Origin: Clostridiales bacterium
GTDB taxonomy: Bacteria; Bacillota; Clostridia; Lachnospirales; Lachnospiraceae
Assembly (NCBI GenBank): GCA_012839295.1
Contig: DUNO01000065.1
Coordinates: forward strand, 1-64,000
DNA: 64,000 nucleotides
Reading direction: 5' to 3'
A program made the position numbers and the translations under genes. This document shows, in pieces, positions 33,946 to 42,622 of the stretch. The number at the start of each line of letters is the position of its first letter. The first letter of the stretch is position 1. A model generated the notes under the pieces. The model saw only the letters and a program-made list of their open reading frames with translations. It did not search any database and had not been told where the DNA came from.

Positions 33946-34557
33946 ATGATAATAAAAAGTGTAGAATTAGAAACCGTGTGCGGCATTACCAGTGTCCTTC
34001 CGCAAAATGATAAGCCGGAGGTGGCCTTTGCAGGTAAGTCGAACGTAGGTAAATCCTCCCTGATTAATGCCCTCATGAACCGGAAATCCTTAGCCAGAAC
34101 CTCTTCCCAGCCGGGAAAAACCCAGACCATTAATTTCTATAATATAAATAATGAGCTGTATTATGTGGATCTGCCGGGCTATGGTTATGCGAAGGCTTCC
34201 CTGAGCATAAAGGAAAAATGGGGAAAAATGATTGAAAAATACCTTAAGACATCAAGACAGCTTAGAAGCGTATTTCTATTGGTCGATATCCGGCATGAAC
34301 CCTCTGCAAATGATAAGACCATGTATGACTGGATTGTATATCAGGGCTTTCAACCGATCATCATTGCAACCAAGCTGGACAAGATAAACCGCAGCCAGAG
34401 GGACAAGCATCTGAAAATGGTACGGGAAGGCCTGCAGGTAGCATCAGGCACTAGAATCATTCCTTTTTCAGCAACGACCAAGCAGGGGAGGGAAGAGATC
34501 TGGGATTGTATTGAAGAGATCTGCGGATTTGCCCAGGAGGTAAAGCCGGAAGCCTGA
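33946..34557 (+). CDS. engB: Ribosome biogenesis GTP-binding protein YsxC/EngB
   Basis: A 203-residue TRAFAC GTPase needed for 50S subunit assembly. The G1 motif FAGKSNVGKSSLINAL is near residue 28, G3 is DLPGYGYAKA, and G4 is ATKLDK. It is the last gene of the tig-clpP-clpX cluster and is usually found behind lon or clpX; no lon gene is present here. It ends at a bidirectional terminator. Confidence 0.95.
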   Translation: MIIKSVELETVCGITSVLPQNDKPEVAFAGKSNVGKSSLINALMNRKSLARTSSQPGKTQTINFYNINNELYYVDLPGYGYAKASLSIKEKWGKMIEKYLKTSRQLRSVFLLVDIRHEPSANDKTMYDWIVYQGFQPIIIATKLDKINRSQRDKHLKMVREGLQVASGTRIIPFSATTKQGREEIWDCIEEICGFAQEVKPEA

Positions 34558-34603
34558 TTTAGGCTGTGAGGTGGATAAAGAAGATTTTTATCGGGCAAGG
34601 CAT

Positions 34604-34662
34604 AACAAAAGAACTCCCTACAACGGCACCTTGAAGGGGCGGTTATGGGGAGTTCTTTTGTT
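34604..34662. terminator. Bidirectional terminator between engB and the DUF4364 gene
   Basis: AACAAAAGAACTCCC (34604-34618) and its exact complement (34648-34662) form a 15-bp stem with A and T tracts on opposite sides, serving both convergent units. The minus-strand gene's stop codon lies at its edge. Confidence 0.92.
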
Positions 34663-35194
34663 ATTGCTGGTGGTGGGTTTCTAATAGGGAGGACATTAGA
34701 TAAGCATAGATATCGGAGCTTTTTTCCTTCCAGTTATTGCAGATCCTCACTGCCTCTTCTTCGGTTGTTACGTTTAAGGTCAAATCAATGATTGTAGTGT
34801 CCCGTTCTATTACACTCAGGTGGGCGGCGTATTCGCCCTTCTTGACCTGGTATAATTCGGCGCGGGTAGATACCTCCTCCTGGAGTTCATATTTATTCTG
34901 TATCAGATATATTTCAATATCCTCCTTGATTCCCGCGGAGATCATATTGTCAAAAAGGAGCAGGGTCTCATACCCGCTGTCCGTGATATGGTAGAGGGTA
35001 CTGTTCCGCACGGTTTTTGTTTCGATAAAGGCATCGTCGATTAATTCCGACAGGGCACGCTGGATATTAAAATAATTTGTATATTCTTTTTCCAGGATGA
35101 AGGCCGTCAGCTGGGCATTGGAAAGAGGGAAATTAACCCGGCTAAGGATATATAAAATCATTAATTTATACAACATAAAGGTATCGGACTGCAT
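34661..35194 (-). CDS. DUF4364 family protein
   Basis: A 177-residue protein conserved in Clostridia. The first 80 residues look like a winged helix (LYILSRVNFPLSNAQLTAFIL, then NIQRALSELIDDAFIETK), suggesting DNA binding; the rest is a mixed domain of unknown role. GGAGG lies close before the ATG. It is the third gene of a minus-strand unit, 13 bp after the radical SAM gene. No function is established. Confidence 0.85.
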   Translation of the reverse strand: MQSDTFMLYKLMILYILSRVNFPLSNAQLTAFILEKEYTNYFNIQRALSELIDDAFIETKTVRNSTLYHITDSGYETLLLFDNMISAGIKEDIEIYLIQNKYELQEEVSTRAELYQVKKGEYAAHLSVIERDTTIIDLTLNVTTEEEAVRICNNWKEKSSDIYAYLMSSLLETHHQQ

Positions 35195-35207
35195 AGGGAC
35201 CTCCTTA

Positions 35208-36161
35208 TTAAGAATGGGTTTCCTGTGGTGACGTCTTATATTTTCCTTGGTAAGTACAACGGGCTTTCATTTGGCTCTGGATACGGTTTAGCACCAGCTT
35301 TTTGTTGGAGCTCCACAGGGGAGCGAGTAAAAGCTTTTTGGGGCCGTCACCTGTAATCCGGTGTATAATTATGTCCCCCGGTATGCGCTCCAGGCAGGAA
35401 ATGACCAGATTTACATAATCCTCTAAGGATAATTCTTGGGTGTAAAGCCCTTCCTCATACATAACACCCAGGTCAGTTCCTTTCAGTACATGCAGCAGTT
35501 GGAGCTTTATTCCTTGAATTGGTAAAGAACAGATATAGTCTATAGTTTTAAACATATCATCTTTTGACTCATTTGGCAAGCCCAGTATCGTATGGACAAT
35601 GATATCGATTCCAAGACTGTTTAACTGATATACCTTATCTTCAAAGACGGGCAGGGAGTAACCGCGGCGTATGAAATCTGCAGTGCGTTCATGCATTGTC
35701 TGGAGCCCAAGCTCTATCCAGACAGGCTTTATCTGGTTCAGGCCATGGAGCAGGTCAAGAACCTCGCTGCTTAAGCAGTCCGGCCTGGTGGCAATGGACA
35801 GTCCGGCGATATCCGGGTGGCCGATTGCCTCCGTGAATATGCGGGATAGATAAGGTACGGGGGCATAGGTGTTAGTATATGCCTGGAAATAGGCGATATA
35901 TTTTGCGTGCCCCGGATCCTTTAGCTTGGCGGCTACCAGGCTCTTGGAGGCTTCAATCTGCTGTGTAATGGAAAGAGAGGAGGCTGCTGCAAAATCACCG
36001 GAGCCTCCTTCGCTGCAGAAGATACAGCCACGAAGGCCCAGGGTGCCGTCCCGGTTTGGACAGCTAAGGCCCGCATTTAACGAAAGCTTATATATCTTCT
36101 GTCCAAACCTTTTCTTAAGCTCATAATCCAGGGAGTGATAACGTTTGTCGTCCCACATCAT
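35208..36161 (-). CDS. TIGR01212 family radical SAM protein (YtqA/YhcC)
   Basis: A 317-residue radical SAM enzyme. The cluster ligands lie in the unusual arrangement GLSCPNRDGTLGLRGCIFC (Cys near 33, then the Cys-x2-Cys pair), as in the YhcC family, instead of the plain CxxxCxxC. The rest shows the TIM-barrel strands (IVHTILGLPNESKDDM). The reaction is unknown. The start lies 5 bp after the malic enzyme stop codon, so its ribosome site is inside that gene. Confidence 0.9.
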   Translation of the reverse strand: MMWDDKRYHSLDYELKKRFGQKIYKLSLNAGLSCPNRDGTLGLRGCIFCSEGGSGDFAAASSLSITQQIEASKSLVAAKLKDPGHAKYIAYFQAYTNTYAPVPYLSRIFTEAIGHPDIAGLSIATRPDCLSSEVLDLLHGLNQIKPVWIELGLQTMHERTADFIRRGYSLPVFEDKVYQLNSLGIDIIVHTILGLPNESKDDMFKTIDYICSLPIQGIKLQLLHVLKGTDLGVMYEEGLYTQELSLEDYVNLVISCLERIPGDIIIHRITGDGPKKLLLAPLWSSNKKLVLNRIQSQMKARCTYQGKYKTSPQETHS

Positions 36162-36166
36162 GGTTT

Positions 36167-37324
36167 CTACTGCTTCCTTATATTTAATTTTACCGCACTG
36201 CTTACCGCGTCACTGACACGCGGATCGAAGGGCTGGGGCATGATATTGTCCTCATTTAAATCCTTAGCGTTGACCAGGCCGGCGATGGCTTCGGCTGCAG
36301 CCAGCTTCATTTCTTCCGTAATCTGTGTTGCGCGGCCTTCCAGGGCACCGCGGAAAATACCCGGAAATGCCACCACATTATTAACCTGGTTCGGGAAATC
36401 AGAGCGTCCTGTTGCCACCACCCGGGCGCCTGCTTCCTTAGCCAGGTCAGGCATAATTTCAGGAGTGGGATTTGCCATGGCAAAGATAATGGCATCCTTA
36501 TTCATGGAAGCTACCATTTCCTTTGTGACAATACCGGGAGCGGAGACACCTACGAATAGGTCAGCGCCCTTTAAGGCATCTGCCAGGGAGCCGGTCTCAT
36601 TCTCCAGGTTTGTGAGGTCAAGCATCTGCTTTTGCATCCAGTTTAAGTCAGGATAACCCGAGTTTATGATACCGTGCCTGTCGCAAAGGGTAAGCTTCTT
36701 GAAGCCATAGGTAAGGAGCAATTTGCTGATGGCGATGCCGGCGGAGCCGGCTCCGTTTACGACGACCTTACAATCCTCCTTGGATTTTTCTGTAACCTTA
36801 AGGGCATTGATGGCGGCAGCTAACACTACAATTGCGGTTCCGTGCTGGTCATCATGGAACACAGGAATATTTAAAAGTTCCTTTAGGCGGTCTTCTATCT
36901 CAAAGCATCTTGGGGCGGAGATATCTTCCAGGTTAATGCCTCCAAAGGCAGGGGCAATGGCAACCACGGTTTTTATAATTTCCTCCGTATCCTGGGTATC
37001 AAGGCAGATTGGTACGGCATTGATACCCCCAAACTCCTTGAACAGAACAGCCTTGCCTTCCATAACGGGCATTGCTGCATATGGGCCTATGTTACCCAAG
37101 CCGAGTACCGCACTGCCATCGGAAACAACTGCAATGGTATTCGCCTTTATGGTATATTTGTAAGCCGCCTCCTGATCCTCGGCAATAGCCCTGCAGGGCT
37201 CTGCCACACCGGGAGTATAGGCTATAGCCAGTTCTTCCCTTGATTTTACGGCACATTTTGGTACGGTTTCTATTTTTCCGTTCCATGCTTCATGCATTTT
37301 CAGGGCTTGTTCTGTCACGTTCAT
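36167..37324 (-). CDS. NAD(P)-dependent malic enzyme
   Basis: A 385-residue short-form malic enzyme converting malate to pyruvate and CO2. The N-terminal half has the catalytic Tyr and Lys region (LAIAYTPGVAEPC and the KANTIAVVSDGSAVLG loop), the metal-binding ISAPRCFEIEDRL and the FHDDQHGTAIV motif; the NAD-binding GAGSAGIAISKLL follows near residue 190. Bacterial short forms of this length are usually NAD-preferring, which I infer. First gene of the unit, with divergent rho 399 bp away. Confidence 0.93.
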   Translation of the reverse strand: MNVTEQALKMHEAWNGKIETVPKCAVKSREELAIAYTPGVAEPCRAIAEDQEAAYKYTIKANTIAVVSDGSAVLGLGNIGPYAAMPVMEGKAVLFKEFGGINAVPICLDTQDTEEIIKTVVAIAPAFGGINLEDISAPRCFEIEDRLKELLNIPVFHDDQHGTAIVVLAAAINALKVTEKSKEDCKVVVNGAGSAGIAISKLLLTYGFKKLTLCDRHGIINSGYPDLNWMQKQMLDLTNLENETGSLADALKGADLFVGVSAPGIVTKEMVASMNKDAIIFAMANPTPEIMPDLAKEAGARVVATGRSDFPNQVNNVVAFPGIFRGALEGRATQITEEMKLAAAEAIAGLVNAKDLNEDNIMPQPFDPRVSDAVSSAVKLNIRKQ

Positions 37325-37723
37325 ACGAATCCTCCATATGTTCTATTTTTTCTTTATTATTTATGTTATTAGCTATCATATCATTACAAAGGGGGAGAAA
37401 TCAAGGGAATCAGAATTTTTTATTTTATCTGCCATACTGATAAAATTGCTTAGAACATGGGAGCTAAATTTGTATAAAACATGGAAAAAGACCTATTAGT
37501 AAAGAAAAGACTTTATTTTCTAATTCTTCTGATGTATAATTGGGGCTGTACGATATGGCGTAAAATGTTAGGTATTATGAAGGTTAATAGTTCTAGGTAC
37601 AGATTTAGGCATACTAATTTCGAAAATAAGGGCTGCTGTTATGTATCCCTCAAAATATATTTCTGAATCAATTCTTAACATATTCCAAAAAGTAAATCCA
37701 ATTGAACCGAAGGAGTTGAATAA
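37325..37723. other. 399-bp divergent intergenic region
   Basis: The gap separates malic enzyme (minus) and rho (plus). It is AT-rich, as expected for promoters in both directions. A 61-codon frame at 37481-37666 has no ribosome site and looks random. A long rho leader would allow autoregulation of the kind known for rho genes, but nothing specific was seen. Confidence 0.4.
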
Positions 37724-39325
37724 ATGGACAAACAATATGATTCCATGACGCTTGTTAATTTAAGAGAACTGGCAAAGGAAAGAGGTCTGAAAAACATTGC
37801 CGCATTGAAGAAAGGAGACCTGATTGAGCTGCTGATAAAGGTTGATAAAGAGGACAGGCAATCAGAAGCGCCCAAAGCAGATGCGGCAGGAGAAGAAGTG
37901 AAAATGCAGAATTCTGGTGCTGTCCAGACGGAGGAGAAAATAACCCGTCCAGTGGAGAAAGCCGCCAGGCCAAAGGAAAAGGAAGTGCGTCCGGCAGAAA
38001 GAACGGCCAGACCGAAAGAAAAAGCAATACAGATGGAGGAGAGAGCGGTTCAACCTAATATGGTTCAGTCAAATGCGGTTCAGCCAAATGCGCCCCATCC
38101 GAATACAGCCCATCCAAATACAGTTCAGCAGAATGCAGCCCAGTCCGTACAGGGCGGTAAGCAGGTGGCGGCAGCAAGTGACATGGAACAGTTGGACAGT
38201 GGGGAGACAAAGGTTGGTATTTTGGAAGTACTCCCCGACGGATATGGATTTATCCGCTGTGATAATTATCTGCCGGGTGAAAATGACGTATATGTATCTC
38301 CCGCACAGATCCGCCGGTTTAATCTAAAAACTGGTGATATTGTTGCCGGCAATACCAGGATCAGGAGCCAGAATGAAAAGTTCAGTGCCCTGCTGTTTGT
38401 AAAGACCGTGAACGGCTTCCATCCGTCGGAGGCACAGAAAAGGAAAAGATTTGAAGACCTGACACCGGTGTTCCCGAACCAAAGGATCCATTTAGAAACC
38501 CCAGGCTCTGGGGTCTCCATGAGGATGGTGGATCTGATTTCACCCATCGGTAAGGGGCAGAGAGGCATGATCGTTTCCCAGCCCAAGACAGGAAAGACAA
38601 CCCTGTTAAAGCAGATTGCCAAGGCGGTGACGAGAAACCATCCGGATATGAAGCTGATTATCCTGTTAATAGACGAGCGTCCGGAGGAGGTTACGGATAT
38701 TAAGGAGTCCATCGAAGGAAAGAATGTGGAAGTCATCTACTCGACCTTTGATGAGCTTCCCGAGAACCATAAGAGGGTTTCAGAGATGGTAATCGAGCGG
38801 GCAAAGCGGTTGGTAGAGCATAAGCAGGATGTCATTATACTCCTTGACAGTATTACCAGACTTGCGAGAGCCTATAACCTGACGGTACAGCCCAGCGGAA
38901 GGACCCTGTCGGGAGGTCTTGATCCCGCGGCTCTCCACATGCCTAAGAAGTTCTTTGGTGCAGCCAGGAACATGCGTGAGGGAGGCAGCTTAACTATTCT
39001 TGCCACAGCCTTAGTTGATACAGGCAGCAGAATGGATGATGTTGTATTCGAGGAGTTTAAGGGAACCGGTAACATGGAACTGGTGCTTGACCGCAGCTTA
39101 TCGGAAAAAAGAATCTTCCCTGCCATCGACCTGCCAAGATCCAGCACCAGAAGAGAGGATCTTCTGCTTACACAGCCGGAGCTGGAAGCTACCTACCTGA
39201 TGAGGAAGGCTTTGGGCGGAATGAAGTCGGAGGAAGCGCTGGAGCGTATTATTGATATGTTCCTGAGGACAAAGACCAATGTAGAATTTATCGAGATTAT
39301 CAAAAAGACGAAAATTGTCTTTTAG
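37724..39325 (+). CDS. rho: Transcription termination factor Rho with a low-complexity insert
   Basis: A 533-residue hexameric RNA helicase; the E. coli protein has about 420. Residues 1-45 are the Rho N helical domain ([25 protein letters not shown]). Residues about 46-155 are an insert: first Lys/Glu/Arg-rich repeats ([19 protein letters not shown]), then an Asn/Gln/Pro tract ([17 protein letters not shown]). The RNA-binding cold-shock-like domain follows ([11 protein letters not shown]), then the RecA-like motor with Walker [13 protein letters not shown] and [14 protein letters not shown]. The Asn/Gln tract resembles the one in Clostridium botulinum Rho, reported to form prion-like aggregates. 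Confidence 0.95.
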   Translation: MDKQYDSMTLVNLRELAKERGLKNIAALKKGDLIELLIKVDKEDRQSEAPKADAAGEEVKMQNSGAVQTEEKITRPVEKAARPKEKEVRPAERTARPKEKAIQMEERAVQPNMVQSNAVQPNAPHPNTAHPNTVQQNAAQSVQGGKQVAAASDMEQLDSGETKVGILEVLPDGYGFIRCDNYLPGENDVYVSPAQIRRFNLKTGDIVAGNTRIRSQNEKFSALLFVKTVNGFHPSEAQKRKRFEDLTPVFPNQRIHLETPGSGVSMRMVDLISPIGKGQRGMIVSQPKTGKTTLLKQIAKAVTRNHPDMKLIILLIDERPEEVTDIKESIEGKNVEVIYSTFDELPENHKRVSEMVIERAKRLVEHKQDVIILLDSITRLARAYNLTVQPSGRTLSGGLDPAALHMPKKFFGAARNMREGGSLTILATALVDTGSRMDDVVFEEFKGTGNMELVLDRSLSEKRIFPAIDLPRSSTRREDLLLTQPELEATYLMRKALGGMKSEEALERIIDMFLRTKTNVEFIEIIKKTKIVF

Positions 39326-39493
39326 TGTTGCATCATATATATGGAAGAGGGGTCATAGGAACTATTTCCTGTGGCTTTTTTTCTGTTTTTTTCTATTCTG
39401 CTATCGGATTATAAGGTATTAAGATTGATAGGTACCAAAAACAATGGTATAATAATCCATACATTTAATAAGTTGGACATAGGAGGGATAGGA

Positions 39494-40552
39494 TTGGAAA
39501 ATAGAGTTGGCAAAGCGAAAAAATTCTCTGCTGAAGAAATAGCGATATTTTGCGACCATATTGCAACGTTGCTAAATAGCGGCATGCCCTTATATGAAGG
39601 CATTTATATATTATACAGTGAGCTGGAGAATGGCCGGACGAAGGAGCTTTTCCATGAAATAGAGAAGAGCTTGCAATCCAGGATGAGCTTATCCCAGGCG
39701 ATTGGCAGGACGGGGGCTTTTCCCGAATATATGGTCCATATGGTTGGAATTGGAGAGACGGCCGGTAAATTAGAGGAAGTAATGCGTTCCCTGTCCGCTT
39801 ATTATGAGAGGGAGGGCAGGGTAAAGGCGGGAATCCGAAGTGCAGTAACCTATCCTGCTGTTCTTTTTTTAATGATGGCAGTTATTTTGTGGGCGCTGGT
39901 TTTCCGGATTGTACCTTTGTTTGAGGCTATGTATCAGGAGCTGAATTCGGAGGTTGCCATGGCTTCTGGCAGCCTGATGTCCTTTGGCGTGAAGGCAGGG
40001 GTTACGGCCGCTGCCGTTGTCGGAATCCTGGTTTTGGTTACCTTGGTTCTTTTTCTGGCATACCGCACGGAACAGGGACAGGGGCTGATCAAAAAAATGC
40101 TGTATAATTTTCCTGTAGCAAAGGGGATTGCAGGCCAGATTTCTATTGGAAAGCTTATTTCATCCATAGCCCTGATGCTCCCGGCGGGTGTGGATACGAG
40201 AAGGATGCTTGATATGTCGATGGAAACGGTGGATAATCCAGGAGTACTGGCAAGGGTGAAGGAGTGCCGGGAGCTTGTGGAGAAGGGAATCGCTTTTGAG
40301 GATGCCATACGGCAATCGAAATTGATTACAGGAATGGACGGGAGCATCATCATAGTTGCAGCGAAAAGCGGAAACATGGATTCTTCCTTCATTAAGCTGA
40401 GTGAGCGCCATAACGAACGGATTTCTGCCCAGTTAAATAAAATAGCTACTTATGTTGAGACAGCATTGGTCATACTTTTGGCGGTATTGATTGGATTCGT
40501 GCTGCTTTCGGTCATGCTGCCGCTGATTAATATCATTTCTGCCATTGGATAG
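39494..40552 (+). CDS. GspF/PilC-type inner-membrane platform protein
   Basis: A 352-residue protein of the type II secretion F family with two repeats of the F domain, each followed by membrane segments (near 150-180, 200-230 and 325-350). Such proteins form the rotating platform under a pilus or pseudopilus. I chose TTG 39494 because AGGAGGG lies 7 bp upstream; the in-frame ATG at 39371 has no ribosome site and would add 41 residues. It is the first gene of a six-gene unit ending in a PilT-type ATPase. Confidence 0.88.
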   Translation: MENRVGKAKKFSAEEIAIFCDHIATLLNSGMPLYEGIYILYSELENGRTKELFHEIEKSLQSRMSLSQAIGRTGAFPEYMVHMVGIGETAGKLEEVMRSLSAYYEREGRVKAGIRSAVTYPAVLFLMMAVILWALVFRIVPLFEAMYQELNSEVAMASGSLMSFGVKAGVTAAAVVGILVLVTLVLFLAYRTEQGQGLIKKMLYNFPVAKGIAGQISIGKLISSIALMLPAGVDTRRMLDMSMETVDNPGVLARVKECRELVEKGIAFEDAIRQSKLITGMDGSIIIVAAKSGNMDSSFIKLSERHNERISAQLNKIATYVETALVILLAVLIGFVLLSVMLPLINIISAIG

Positions 40553-40654
40553 TGTGAAATGAATATCATTTCACATCCGATATTGAGTGACCTAAAGGTC
40601 AAATAATCGTCAGTGTGAAATGATAGCTAATGTAATTGAAGGATAGGTGTTACT

Positions 40655-40978
40655 ATGAAGAATCTAAGTGATAGAAGAATGGGATATCTTTGGAGGTCTG
40701 TCCTGATGCCCACGGGGATATTTATCCTGTTGCTGATGCTTTTCCTGGGAGGAGTTTTCCGGTTAAGCAGCTTTAACCGGGAACAGGAGCTGACGCTCAC
40801 AAAACAGGCCATCCGTAAGGCTGTGGTCCAATGCTATGCGATTGAGGGAATGTATCCGGCAGAGCTGTCCTATCTTGAGGATAATTATTATCTGAGGATT
40901 GATTATGATCAATATTATGTCATGTATGACTGCATTGCATCGAATTTTATGCCTGAGATAGAAGTGTTTGAACGATAA
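40655..40978 (+). CDS. Small membrane-anchored protein of the pilus-like operon
   Basis: A 107-residue protein with one N-terminal membrane segment (MPTGIFILLLMLFLGGVF) and a short extracytoplasmic domain containing GMYPAELSYLEDNYYLRIDY, a pattern also seen in pilin-like proteins where a helix is followed by a small sheet. No prepilin cleavage site with Glu5 is visible. The start lacks a strong ribosome site (GAAGGATAGG about 12 bp upstream). Its stop overlaps a possible earlier start of the next gene. I do not recognise the family. Confidence 0.75.
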   Translation: MKNLSDRRMGYLWRSVLMPTGIFILLLMLFLGGVFRLSSFNREQELTLTKQAIRKAVVQCYAIEGMYPAELSYLEDNYYLRIDYDQYYVMYDCIASNFMPEIEVFER

Positions 40979-41003
40979 AAACAGAAGGATGGGAGTGGTT
41001 ATT

Positions 41004-41486
41004 ATGGATAAAGGGCAAAAAGCCTGGATGGTTAATCTGGTTAGTATTCTTCTCATCATCGGTATTTTTATCCTTGCTTCCCTCATGCTGATTAATGTTG
41101 GTATTGGAGCGTATAAAAATATTGTGCTGGCGAATAATGATAATTTCCAGCTCCGCACTTCGTTGTCCTATGTGGCTACTAAGGTACGGCAGACGGATAC
41201 GGCCCGTTCCATGTATATGGAGGAAAAGGAAGGGGTGCCCGTTCTGGTTCTGGGAGAAGAAATCCGGGGAACCCGCTATGAAACCCTGATTTATCATTAT
41301 AAAGGATATCTATGTGAGCTTTACCGGGAAGCTGGAATGGACTACGATCTTAGCTATGGTATCCCGGCCATTGAGATAGACCAGTTCGATATTAAGCTGG
41401 GAGATGACGGTTACCTCCAGCTTACGGCCAGCAATAAGGCCGGTGAAATGGAAAGCCTGGTGATTTACCCCAGAACAGCTGGTTAA
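41004..41486 (+). CDS. DUF4860 family membrane-anchored protein
   Basis: A 160-residue protein with one N-terminal membrane segment (VSILLIIGIFILASLMLI) and an extracytoplasmic domain with VRQTDTARSMYM and a RYETLIYHYKGYLCELYRE stretch, the pattern I associate with DUF4860. ATG 41004 has GATGGGAGTGG upstream; an in-frame ATG at 40968 would overlap the previous gene. The fold is probably pilin-like: one long N-terminal helix followed by a beta sheet. Function unknown. Confidence 0.75.
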   Translation: MDKGQKAWMVNLVSILLIIGIFILASLMLINVGIGAYKNIVLANNDNFQLRTSLSYVATKVRQTDTARSMYMEEKEGVPVLVLGEEIRGTRYETLIYHYKGYLCELYREAGMDYDLSYGIPAIEIDQFDIKLGDDGYLQLTASNKAGEMESLVIYPRTAG

Positions 41487-41505
41487 TTGGCAGAATGGGG
41501 AAGTG

Positions 41506-41606
41506 TGAAGGAAATAAAGTTAATGAACGAAGGGGGGACCGGGTTCATGCCAGCATTTTCCTGACGGTTTGTGAGGTAAAGGGGCAATGCCCATAATGAC
41601 GGGTAT
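41506..41606 (+). repeat. Dispersed repeat, copy A, feeding into a gene start
   Basis: About 100 bp nearly the same as 56197-56297. Over the 71-bp core from GAAGGGGGGA to ATAATGA I count 62 identities by hand. The repeat ends with one 18-bp unit (41583-41600) containing the ATG codons used by the next gene. Confidence 0.85.
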
Positions 41607-42084
41607 GAACATAATTATGGATATCGATAGAAGCTCAAGATCTTTTCGGATCGTTATGATAGAATGCATCCTGATGTTTGGTGTGTTTGCTGTAATGAGT
41701 GTCGTCATTGCGAAAATGTTTCTTTCGGCTGACCATATGTCAAAGGAAGCGGTGAGCTACAGCCAGGCGGTCATCCGGGCCGAGAACATAGCAGAGCGTC
41801 TCAAGGGCAGTGATTCTTTTGAAACCGTGCTTGTGGAGCTTGGGATGAAAAAGGTGGTAGAGGGAGACAGGAACCTTTACCAAGGGTATTATGGACGGGA
41901 TTGGGAACCGGCAAAGGATCGGGGTATGTATGAAATTACGGTTGATGTTGAAAAAACTTCCGGCAGCTTAGGGAATCTTGAAAAAGCGGAGATTGTAGCG
42001 GCAAGGGTCAAGAAACCTGCCGGTGGCGGTGAAGCTGCAGGTATCCTGTGCAGCCTGAACGTTAGTAAGTTCATCTATAACTAA
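41587..42084 (+). CDS. Pilin-like membrane protein whose start lies in a repeat
   Basis: A protein of up to 165 residues with one membrane segment (MIECILMFGVFAVMSVVIA). The Glu in VMIEC occupies a position like Glu5 of type IV pilins, and a helix continues after it, so it may be a divergent prepilin; the usual Gly before the cut site is absent. ATGs at 41587, 41596, 41605 and 41620 are all in frame and the first three lie inside the dispersed repeat; AAAGGGG at 41578-41584 may be the ribosome site for the second. The exact start is undecided. Confidence 0.7.
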   Translation: MPIMTGMNIIMDIDRSSRSFRIVMIECILMFGVFAVMSVVIAKMFLSADHMSKEAVSYSQAVIRAENIAERLKGSDSFETVLVELGMKKVVEGDRNLYQGYYGRDWEPAKDRGMYEITVDVEKTSGSLGNLEKAEIVAARVKKPAGGGEAAGILCSLNVSKFIYN

Positions 42085-42123
42085 CTTTGCAGGATGTTTA
42101 ATGATAGAAAGGAAATATCTGAT

Positions 42124-42612
42124 ATGGCCAGCAAGGGAAGCATTCGGTTAAATATTGGCGGAGCATCCATCATCGTAATACTGCTCACGCTTTCATTGAC
42201 AATATTTGCAATATTGTCAATCCGCACTTCTTACCATGAGCTGAAGCTGTCGGAAAAGACTGTGGGTAATGTGGAAGAGTATTACCAGGCGGATTCGAAA
42301 GCAGAGGAGATATTAATGCAGCTTGGAGAGCTGCTTTATCAGCTTAACTGGGATGGTTCCCAGGAACAATGGGAAAGGCTTATGTCCGGGGCGGCAAAGC
42401 TGGATGGGGTGGCCGGTATAAGCCGGCAGGAGGGACTCATTACATATGAGGTTATTATGAATGAGGCTTCCGTACTTAAGATAGAAGTAACTCCTGAAAT
42501 CAGGGCTTCTGTTCCGCATCTTTCGGTAATCAGCTGGAAAATGGTGACGGAGGAACAGGGGGATTATGATTCAAACAGCCTTGAAATCTGGGATGGCATA
42601 ATTGAGGAATAG
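42124..42612 (+). CDS. Pilus-operon membrane-anchored protein
   Basis: A 162-residue protein with one N-terminal membrane segment (ASIIVILLTLSLTIFAILSI), then a long predicted helix (SYHELKLSEKTVGNVEEYYQADSK as written in two halves) and a small beta domain, again the layout of a minor pilin without the Glu5 motif. I chose ATG 42124 with AGAAAGGAAA upstream; ATG 42094 is an alternative that adds ten residues. It ends 10 bp before the PilT-type gene. Family not recognised. Confidence 0.7.
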   Translation: MASKGSIRLNIGGASIIVILLTLSLTIFAILSIRTSYHELKLSEKTVGNVEEYYQADSKAEEILMQLGELLYQLNWDGSQEQWERLMSGAAKLDGVAGISRQEGLITYEVIMNEASVLKIEVTPEIRASVPHLSVISWKMVTEEQGDYDSNSLEIWDGIIEE

Positions 42613-42622
42613 GGAGGTAGCA

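Noticed and set aside
37481-37666. 61-codon frame before rho
   Set aside because: No ribosome site, no plausible protein character, and it lies in an AT-rich divergent promoter region.
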